From the NCBI GenBank assembly GCA_946629155.1, contig CAMOXM010000087.1:1-5757 (forward strand): a stretch of DNA of 5,757 bases, read 5' to 3'. Each line of letters begins with the position of its first letter. Position 1 is the stretch's first letter. This DNA comes from UBA9848 sp003454065. GTDB taxonomy: Bacteria > Spirochaetota > Spirochaetia > Sphaerochaetales > Sphaerochaetaceae. Made by a program: the position numbers and the translations under genes. Under the pieces are notes generated by a model, which saw nothing but the letters and a program-made list of their open reading frames with translations, was not told where the DNA came from and made no database searches. Positions 1 through 5,203 of the stretch are shown in pieces.

Positions 1-3000
1 AAGGATGATTCGAGTTCGCTTGCCTATGACGAAAGCGAAGAAAGCCTTTCTTCCGACGAGTTTGTCGTAAAGCGAGAAGACCTATCGGATGACAGCGCCA
101 GCGAAAGCGAAATCGAGTTGGAGAGCGAAACCAAGCCGGAAATTGATGTCAAGCCAGAGGATGAATCCAAACCTGAAGCCGAAAGCAAACCCGATGTCGA
201 AGCCAAGCCTGAAAGCGCGCCATCTTCCGCTTCTTACGATTTCAGCGTTGATCGCGCCGATCAGGTCGAGCTGTATAAGGTTAACAATAAGGATTTCATA
301 AGCCTTGACGGAAATGTCAGGATCAGCTTCATGCTTTCTGGTCAGAATAGGGTTTTAAGCGCGGATTCCATATTGTATGATGTGTCGGAGAACGAAATAG
401 TGGCTTCAGGTCATATTTCGATATCGTCCCATTCGTCCGATTCGCAGAGTCTTCAGGACCTCGTCGCCGAACACCTTTCAATAAACTTGAACGACAACAA
501 GGTCAGGCTAATAGAAGCGACAGGAAAAACCGAGAAAAGCAACCAGAACATAAAGTCATCCTATTACATGAGCGGCGACTCGTTGATAATAGACAACAAG
601 ACCAACGAGATATATTTCGATTCCGGCTCTCTTCTGCCGTCGTTTTCGCCCCACGCTTCGAATTGGGCCATAAGCGCAAACAAGATAATAATGAAGAACA
701 ACGGAGACGTTCTTTTGTCCGGACTTATGCTCAAGATAGGACGTGTTCCGTTCCCAATACCTTTTCCGCTTCCATTCGTATTCATTCTGCCAGGTACTCC
801 TTTGACGTTGAATCCTGCGATAGGATTTTCATCGGCTAAGGGCGCATTCGTGAATCTGACTTATGAGGTTTACGGTTCGTATCCGCAAATCGGCAATTCC
901 GGCGAAAAGGGGAACAGCCTCACAAACCTTCTGAAATCGGATGCAAATGGCGCAATGGTCAAGAAGGGAATACTGTATTCCTATGACGAGGAGAGCAAAT
1001 CATCTTCGGGCGGCAAGGACTATTTGGCGGCTTTTTGCGACTTTTATGCCGATCAGGGCGTTTTTGTAGGAATTGACACGAAAAATACGTTTTTCGACAA
1101 ATTGAATATGTCCGGAAAAGCCGGAATCGCCTATAAGCCGCAGCCGGCGAAAGAGAATCCAGGCAGCAATGATTACAGGAACTTGCGATATTTTTTCGAT
1201 ATTGACAATTTGAGCATGAGCAATATCGCAGGATTGAACATAAGCGCGAAGGCGCCATTCTATTCCGATCCCAATGTTGGGTCTGATTATTTGAACAGGC
1301 TGACGGCTTTCTCGATAGACAGCTTGTTCTTGAGCAGCATTGATTTTCCGAGCACGGTTTCGAAATCGGTCTCGGAACGCAAGTATTCGCTTTCGCTTTC
1401 ATATTCGAAATCCTTCGGATTCAAAGCCATAGAATCCCTTTCGGCTAGTGCGGATGTCAACTATTCGAGATATTGGGCGTCCCCGACCGAATCCGACGGG
1501 TATTATTCGTATGCCTCAGGCGAATTCACGCTGCCAAGCGCTTCAATGAGATTATCAGGCACATTGTTTTCGCTTACAAGGAGCGATACTTCCTCGGCAT
1601 CGGTGAAAAGAAGCATAAACGAGAATTTCGACGAGCTTGACGATTCGCAGAAGCGCGAGCAGGAGCTTTTGCTTATGCGCGACAGGATCAAGGCGCTGAA
1701 TGTGAAAAAGGTCTCCTCCATAGAGGCCAAGGTCATCGAGCTGTCCGAATACGACGGCATGGAAAAGGATCTGGACAAGCTGATCGAGGACTATGCCGAC
1801 ACTTTCGCGGACAGGATGGGATATGTCCACAATCAAGAGGAGTTCGACAAGCTTAATGCCAAAGCGTCCGAGCAAACCGATTACGCAAAGGATTCCAAGG
1901 GACAGGAGCAGGAGCGCGAATCCGACGAGAGCAAAGCTGAAGGCGAAAACCAGTTATCAGCCGAAGGAATGGTTTCTCGGAAATATTCGTTGAAAGCGGC
2001 TGTTTCCGATGAGTCGGCATCCGGAAAATCCTTTTTCACCGGCTCGCACATTTCAATGAAATACAATTTCTCCGATACGTTTTCGAATGTTTTCCTCAAG
2101 CCCTTGGATAGGGAAAGCCTATTAGGCCCGCGAAAGACCTCCAACACTCTTAGCGGCACAGTGACGATGCAGGGAGGAATAGGCAACAACATATTTTCAT
2201 TTACGGAAACGCTCACGCCGAACTACCAATATTCCTTCCTGGAAAGCTCATCCAATCTGACTACCCATGAGTTTTCGCTGCGTTCCAACCTGACATCTTC
2301 GTTGAGCATACCGCTGTCGCTTCCGAATATCAGCGTGAATTATTCGATGAGTTCGGTTCTATACACATACAAGTCCACCAAAGACGACAACACTCCCGAA
2401 AAGAACATAACAGAGAAGAAGTTTTCGTGGAGCAGCGAATCCATCTCGGCTCACAAGGTCGGCGTTTCGATGTCGTTCAAGTCTTTTGTCACGGCATCGG
2501 TCGATACGTCTCTTCCTCCGATGGAGTCGTTCGTCCTAACCCCGACCATGAGCGTTTCGTTCCTCAATATGACGCTGAGAGGCTCGCACAGCATGAGCGG
2601 TCCTGAATATTCTGCGCTGAAAAGCACGAAGACCACCGGATCGGTGTCATATTCGAAGACGCCGTTTTCAGTCAGCATTTCCATCGAATACGATTACGAC
2701 AAGAACGATTGGGACATTCCGGGAGGTTTCTTCAAGCCGTTCACGATCGGGAACAATTTCTCCATCAGCCTTTTTTCATCATGGTTGAGCTTGTCGGAAA
2801 GCATCCAATTCGTCGGTTTGACGACCAATAGCCAGCGCGATTATTTTCAAAGCATTCAATTCAATGCTTCGATAAAGCAATACTTCAGCGCATCCTTCGT
2901 GGTTTCCGGCGCCTATGATGCCTTGGAGCTGACTAAAACCACTCTCAAATTGTCTGTTCCTGAGTTTTCAGTCGCTTTGTGGAAGAATAGAATCGTCCTC

Positions 3001-3432
3001 GTTTTCGGTTTTTCGACTACGGCTAATATAAACTTCAATGATGCCTTTCAAAACTCCCTCGACTATTCCTTCTCCCTTGAATTCCACATCAGGGAGTTGC
3101 TTAAGCTTACGATAGGGCTGAAAGGCGTTAACAACAATTTCATGGCATATACCGGCGACGAACGCTTCGGAAAATTCAATTTCGGCACGTTCCTGGCGGA
3201 TATTTTCAGAGGCTTGAATTTCATATCGCCCAATATGTCTTCCAGCCAGTTCAAGATGGAGAGCTTGAATGTCGCCCTTGAGCACGATATGGGCGATTTT
3301 ATTTTCGAGTTCACGTTCAAGGGCAAGTTCGAGCTGAATGTGAACGAATACGAATGGAAACCCGAGTACGCCATCCTTTTGAAATGGGGCGTCATTCCGG
3401 AACTGAAGATAGACAAGACCGTCAAGCCGTAA
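1..3432 (+). CDS. lptD: LptD/OstA-like outer-membrane assembly protein, 5' end outside window
   Basis: The frame is open from base 1 to the TAA at 3430-3432, giving 1143 visible residues. A TTG at 118 lies inside the same acidic tract and has no Shine-Dalgarno, so the true start is upstream of the window. Residues 1-78 are Ser/Asp/Glu-rich and include five KP hexapeptides. Residues about 88-205 resemble the OstA/LptA periplasmic fold (SLDGNVRI at 101, ADSILYD at 121, ASGHISIS). GRVPFPIPFPLPF near 247-259 followed by GFSSAKGAF matches the LptD hinge into the barrel. The rest is alternating Ser/Phe/aromatic beta strands, broken by a charged insert at about 536-655. In LptD proteins this architecture inserts lipopolysaccharide in the outer membrane. 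Only one cysteine (346) is visible, so the disulphide pairs of the E. coli protein are absent. Treponemes that lack LPS still carry an LptD-like barrel, so the cargo may be another glycolipid. Family call fairly sure; substrate unknown. Confidence 0.75.
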   Translation, partial: KDDSSSLAYDESEESLSSDEFVVKREDLSDDSASESEIELESETKPEIDVKPEDESKPEAESKPDVEAKPESAPSSASYDFSVDRADQVELYKVNNKDFISLDGNVRISFMLSGQNRVLSADSILYDVSENEIVASGHISISSHSSDSQSLQDLVAEHLSINLNDNKVRLIEATGKTEKSNQNIKSSYYMSGDSLIIDNKTNEIYFDSGSLLPSFSPHASNWAISANKIIMKNNGDVLLSGLMLKIGRVPFPIPFPLPFVFILPGTPLTLNPAIGFSSAKGAFVNLTYEVYGSYPQIGNSGEKGNSLTNLLKSDANGAMVKKGILYSYDEESKSSSGGKDYLAAFCDFYADQGVFVGIDTKNTFFDKLNMSGKAGIAYKPQPAKENPGSNDYRNLRYFFDIDNLSMSNIAGLNISAKAPFYSDPNVGSDYLNRLTAFSIDSLFLSSIDFPSTVSKSVSERKYSLSLSYSKSFGFKAIESLSASADVNYSRYWASPTESDGYYSYASGEFTLPSASMRLSGTLFSLTRSDTSSASVKRSINENFDELDDSQKREQELLLMRDRIKALNVKKVSSIEAKVIELSEYDGMEKDLDKLIEDYADTFADRMGYVHNQEEFDKLNAKASEQTDYAKDSKGQEQERESDESKAEGENQLSAEGMVSRKYSLKAAVSDESASGKSFFTGSHISMKYNFSDTFSNVFLKPLDRESLLGPRKTSNTLSGTVTMQGGIGNNIFSFTETLTPNYQYSFLESSSNLTTHEFSLRSNLTSSLSIPLSLPNISVNYSMSSVLYTYKSTKDDNTPEKNITEKKFSWSSESISAHKVGVSMSFKSFVTASVDTSLPPMESFVLTPTMSVSFLNMTLRGSHSMSGPEYSALKSTKTTGSVSYSKTPFSVSISIEYDYDKNDWDIPGGFFKPFTIGNNFSISLFSSWLSLSESIQFVGLTTNSQRDYFQSIQFNASIKQYFSASFVVSGAYDALELTKTTLKLSVPEFSVALWKNRIVLVFGFSTTANINFNDAFQNSLDYSFSLEFHIRELLKLTIGLKGVNNNFMAYTGDERFGKFNFGTFLADIFRGLNFISPNMSSSQFKMESLNVALEHDMGDFIFEFTFKGKFELNVNEYEWKPEYAILLKWGVIPELKIDKTVKP
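133..222 (+). repeat. Five tandem KP-x4 hexapeptide repeats (18-bp period) in the LptD-like N-terminal linker
   Basis: Lys-Pro pairs occur at visible residues 45, 51, 57, 63 and 69, exactly every six residues. The units are KPEIDV, KPEDES, KPEAES, KPDVEA and KPESAP. The codons differ between units (aag/aaa; ccg/cca/cct/ccc), so the repeat is maintained at protein level and is not a recent DNA duplication. Such Pro/charged repeats usually form stiff, extended linkers; TonB's Glu-Pro/Lys-Pro region is the known analogy. Confidence 0.85.
1606..1965 (+). other. Charged, coiled-coil-prone insertion inside the LptD-like beta barrel
   Basis: Visible residues about 536-655 break the Ser/Phe beta-strand pattern found on both sides. 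The segment is rich in Glu, Lys, Asp, Arg, Leu and Ala, for example DSQKREQELLLMRDR, then MEKDLDKLIEDYADTF, then a Gln/Glu/Ser/Lys tail that looks disordered. Strands resume with RKYSLKAAV just after 659. It reads as one or two amphipathic helices plus a flexible tail, carried on a barrel loop or periplasmic turn. The boundaries are by eye and uncertain by about 10 residues. Confidence 0.65.
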
Positions 3433-3436
3433 GCGT

Positions 3437-3493
3437 CGTCTGGCGTATGGTTCGGCGCTCGGAAGCGATTGATGGATTTATCGCCCGCAGACG
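3437..3493 (+). other. Weak nested inverted repeats after the LptD-like gene
   Basis: CGTCTG at 3437-3442 is complementary to CAGACG at 3488-3493. Inside it GCGAT (3465-3469) can pair with ATCGC (3480-3484), or alternatively CGCT (3456-3459) with AGCG (3464-3467) around a four-base loop. The location, just 3' of the TAA, would suit a transcription end, but the stems are short, the folds compete and no T-run follows directly. It is listed as a possible 3'-end structure, not as a proven intrinsic terminator. Confidence 0.25.
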
Positions 3494-3512
3494 CTCGCCA
3501 TTGTAAATAGGT

Positions 3513-3541
3513 TTGCAATTATTTTGCGTTTATAATAATAT
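3513..3541 (+). promoter_or_regulatory. Probable sigma-70-type promoter of the infC operon
   Basis: TTGCAA (3513-3518) and TAATAT (3536-3541) are 17 bases apart, each matching four of six consensus positions. A perfect TATAAT sits in the same AT-rich block at 3531-3536, but 12 bases from TTGCAA is too short, and no good -35 lies 17 bases from it. The block is clearly more AT-rich than the flanking genes and is the only such stretch before infC. Transcription would begin near 3548, leaving an untranslated leader of only about 30 bases. The location is fairly safe; the exact register is not. Confidence 0.6.
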
Positions 3542-3567
3542 TTGTGCGTAAGCTATTGATTATGTGT

Positions 3568-3583
3568 AGGGTGTTGAAGATTG
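3568..3583 (+). promoter_or_regulatory. Ribosome binding site and TTG start of infC
   Basis: AGGGTG at 3568-3573 lies seven bases before TTG at 3581. An in-frame TGA at 3575-3577, two codons upstream, rules out any earlier start. The resulting N-terminus (MAAKEIRVNRQIR) has the usual length before the conserved N-x-Q-I-R motif of IF3. An ATT codon at 3596, the codon type used by E. coli infC, would give a protein five residues shorter but has a poorer Shine-Dalgarno. Confidence 0.7.
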
Positions 3584-4198
3584 GCAGCAAAAGAGATTAG
3601 GGTGAATCGTCAGATACGATGCCCTCAGGTTTTCCTGATTAATGAAAAAGGGGAGAAGTGCGGTAACGTATCGACTTTCGAAGCGTTGAACATGGCTGAA
3701 GAGGCCGGACTTGATCTTGTGGAGATTTCGCCCAATTCGAATCCGCCCGTATGCAAGATACTCGATTATGGAAAATATCGTTACGAGTTGGAAAGAAAGC
3801 AACGCGAAGCGAAAAAGAATCAGACCATAGTTAAGATAAAGGAAGTCAGGATGCAGGTCAAGGTCGATGTCGGCGATCTTAAGACGAAGGTCCGTTTCAT
3901 TTCCGAATTTCTTGCCGAAGGCAACAAGGTCAGGGTTTCCGTTCGTTTCAGAGGCAGGGAGATGCAGCATCTCGATATAGGACGAGGCGTTCTCGACAAG
4001 GTTCTCGCTTCGCTTTCCGCAGGAGAGATTCCGTATCAGGTGGAGCAGGCGGCGACTATGGAAGGCAGGATGATGAGCATGCTTCTCGTTCAGCCGAAAT
4101 CGAAACAGGCCAGATTCAACGGTTCGGGAGGGAGCTCCCCTTCGCCTGCAAGCGCGGTAAGCCAGGGAAGCCAGGATAGTAGCCATAACGCATCATAG
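3581..4198 (+). CDS. infC: Translation initiation factor IF-3
   Basis: IF3 binds the 30S subunit, prevents premature 50S joining and checks start-codon and initiator-tRNA choice. The 205-residue product shows the family's N-terminal domain (NRQIR at 9-13, EEAGLDLVEISPNSNPPVCKI to 60, LDYGKYRYE to 69), a Lys/Glu-rich linker helix to about 82, and the C-terminal domain (IKEVRMQVKVDVGDLKTKV, FLAEGNKVRVSVRFRGRE, MQH at 128-130, then VLDKVLASL). IF3 usually ends near 170-180 residues; here a Gly/Ser/Pro/Gln-rich, probably disordered tail of about 26 residues (180-205) follows. The start is TTG, fixed by an upstream in-frame stop. It is the first gene of the classic infC-rpmI-rplT operon, right after the promoter. 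Identity is very secure. Confidence 0.97.
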   Translation: MAAKEIRVNRQIRCPQVFLINEKGEKCGNVSTFEALNMAEEAGLDLVEISPNSNPPVCKILDYGKYRYELERKQREAKKNQTIVKIKEVRMQVKVDVGDLKTKVRFISEFLAEGNKVRVSVRFRGREMQHLDIGRGVLDKVLASLSAGEIPYQVEQAATMEGRMMSMLLVQPKSKQARFNGSGGSSPSPASAVSQGSQDSSHNAS

Positions 4199-4230
4199 CG
4201 CATAAGAATAGCGACATATAAAATTTCCGA

Positions 4231-4263
4231 TAAGGTTTCTTGTGCCTTAAAGGGATGAGGAGG
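4231..4263 (+). promoter_or_regulatory. Small hairpin and strong Shine-Dalgarno before rpmI
   Basis: The 74-bp gap between infC and rpmI is the widest in the operon. TAAGG (4231-4235) can pair with CCTTA (4245-4249) around a nine-base loop, and GAGGAGG follows at 4257-4263, nine bases before the rpmI ATG. In other bacteria L20 represses rpmI-rplT by binding RNA in this part of the operon, so the gap is the natural place for such control. The five-bp stem is weak evidence by itself; the Shine-Dalgarno is clear. Confidence 0.35.
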
Positions 4264-4272
4264 ATAGGAAGA

Positions 4273-4473
4273 ATGCCTAAGATGAAAACAAGAAAGGCTG
4301 CTAGCAAAAGATATCGCGTATCGGCTAGCGGCAAGGTCAGTTTCAAGAAGCAGGGATTGAGACATATCCTGACGAAAAAATCGACGAAGCGCAAGAGAAA
4401 TCTCCGCAAGAAGGGCGAGATGAAGGGCAAGTTCGTTGAAAATGCGAAAACCATGATGCCGTATGCGTTTTAG
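4273..4473 (+). CDS. rpmI: 50S ribosomal protein L35
   Basis: The product is a 66-residue, strongly basic protein of the large ribosomal subunit, the usual length for L35. It begins with the family signature PKMKTRKAASKRYRV and carries the diagnostic RHILTKKSTKRKRNLRKKG at about 30-48. The ATG at 4273 is chosen because L35 normally begins M-P-K-M-K-T and because GAGGAGG lies nine bases upstream; in-frame TTG (4240) and ATG (4255) codons would add non-family residues that overlap the ribosome binding site. It lies 74 bp after infC and 18 bp before rplT, as in most bacteria. No anomalies. Confidence 0.97.
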   Translation: MPKMKTRKAASKRYRVSASGKVSFKKQGLRHILTKKSTKRKRNLRKKGEMKGKFVENAKTMMPYAF

Positions 4474-4491
4474 TGATGGAGGAGTGAGGAT

Positions 4492-4842
4492 ATGAGGGCA
4501 GTTGACGGTACGAAAAGGAAAGATAGAAGAAAGAAAGTCCTGAAACAGGCCAAAGGCTATTGGGGCAGGCGTTCCACGAATAATCGCATCGCTAGGAATG
4601 CGGTTATGAAGGCTGGGGTGTATGCCTACAGGGATAGAAAGGCGAAAAAGAGGGACTTCCGCAAGCTTTGGATAGCCAGGATAAGTGCGGCGGTTCACGA
4701 ATACGGTTTGAATTATTCCCAGTTCATGCACGCCTTGAAGGTTTTGAACATAGAGCTGAACAGAAAGGCCATTTCCGATATGGCTGTCGAAGACAAGGAG
4801 AGCTTCGCTTCATTGGTTAAAAAGGCGAAAGAGGCTTTTTGA
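4492..4842 (+). CDS. rplT: 50S ribosomal protein L20
   Basis: L20 binds 23S rRNA early in 50S assembly and in several bacteria also represses its own operon by binding the mRNA. The 116-residue basic product has the normal length. It has the extended N-terminal arm (TKRKDRRKKVLKQAKGYWGR, about 7-26), then VMKAGVYAYRDRKAKKRDFR and LWIARISAAVHEYGLNYSQF in the globular part, and ends in the usual Lys/Ala helix. The arm starts MRAVDGTKRK rather than the common MARVKRG. The ATG at 4492 has GGAGG at 4478-4482, nine bases away. Co-transcription with rpmI is expected from the 18-bp gap. Very secure. Confidence 0.97.
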   Translation: MRAVDGTKRKDRRKKVLKQAKGYWGRRSTNNRIARNAVMKAGVYAYRDRKAKKRDFRKLWIARISAAVHEYGLNYSQFMHALKVLNIELNRKAISDMAVEDKESFASLVKKAKEAF

Positions 4843-4869
4843 CATCATTCGGCGATTTAGGAGGATGCG

Positions 4870-5190
4870 ATGATTATAAAGAACGAACAGGTGACGTTGC
4901 TGTCGGATGCCGAAATAGCGAATCAGCGGCTGAAGATCATTGTCGGTTTTCTTGATAGGCTTCGCCGTGAGAGAGATGCGCTTCTTGCGCAGAACAAGGT
5001 CTTGAAATCCTCCAACGAAGGATTGGAACGCTATTCAAAGGTATTCCATCTCGATGAGGAGAAGGAGAAGGAAAACATCGCTTTGGCCGCCGAGACTGCC
5101 GTCGAGGATATCATTGGCGCTCAGGTCGCATCGGAATTCGATTCGATCAATGATTTTTCCGCACCGGTTTCAGATACCGATTTAATTTGA
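4870..5190 (+). CDS. Small leucine-zipper-like coiled-coil protein, function unknown
   Basis: This 106-residue protein has no signal peptide or membrane segment, so it is predicted to be cytoplasmic. Hydrophobic residues I24, L31, L38, L45 and L52 fall exactly seven apart, with L21 and L28 as a second series. The region is full of Arg, Glu, Gln and Asn (for example DRLRRERDALLAQNKVLKSS), so it should form a parallel coiled coil. The C-terminal half is acidic (EEKEKE at 63-68) and ends in a Ser/Asp-rich tail. A strong AGGAGG at 4859-4864 sits five bases before the ATG, 27 bp after rplT and 13 bp before the lipoprotein gene. Size and shape recall the division factors ZapA/ZapB, but I see no specific homology. 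It is a real gene by ribosome binding site, context and composition; its role is unknown. Confidence 0.8.
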   Translation: MIIKNEQVTLLSDAEIANQRLKIIVGFLDRLRRERDALLAQNKVLKSSNEGLERYSKVFHLDEEKEKENIALAAETAVEDIIGAQVASEFDSINDFSAPVSDTDLI

Positions 5191-5203
5191 TTGAGGGGTA
5201 GTC

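Noticed and set aside
118..120. TTG as start codon of the LptD-like gene
   Set aside because: The frame continues open to base 1 with the same acidic Ser/Glu composition, there is no Shine-Dalgarno, and a protein starting here would lack an export signal.
959..1402. Minus-strand frame of 147 codons, rich in Cys, Arg and Ser, opposite the LptD-like gene
   Set aside because: Its composition is what the reverse of Ser/Glu-rich codons gives. It has no domain signature and sits inside a clear + strand gene.
3531..3536. Perfect TATAAT used as -10 with TTGCAA as -35
   Set aside because: The spacer would be 12 bases, too short for sigma-70; the overlapping TAATAT gives 17 and is preferred, though TATAAT with a poor -35 cannot be excluded.
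4090..4731. Long minus-strand open frames opposite infC, rpmI and rplT (up to about 213 codons)
   Set aside because: They lie entirely opposite highly conserved translation genes, have no recognisable domains and run across several gene boundaries; they are shadows of the + strand codon pattern.
4819..4840. AAAAAG / CTTTTT dyad at the end of rplT resembling a terminator or attenuator
   Set aside because: The stem is five A-T pairs and one G-C pair within coding sequence; it is too weak to be a credible intrinsic terminator and follows from the codons of the Lys/Ala-rich L20 tail.
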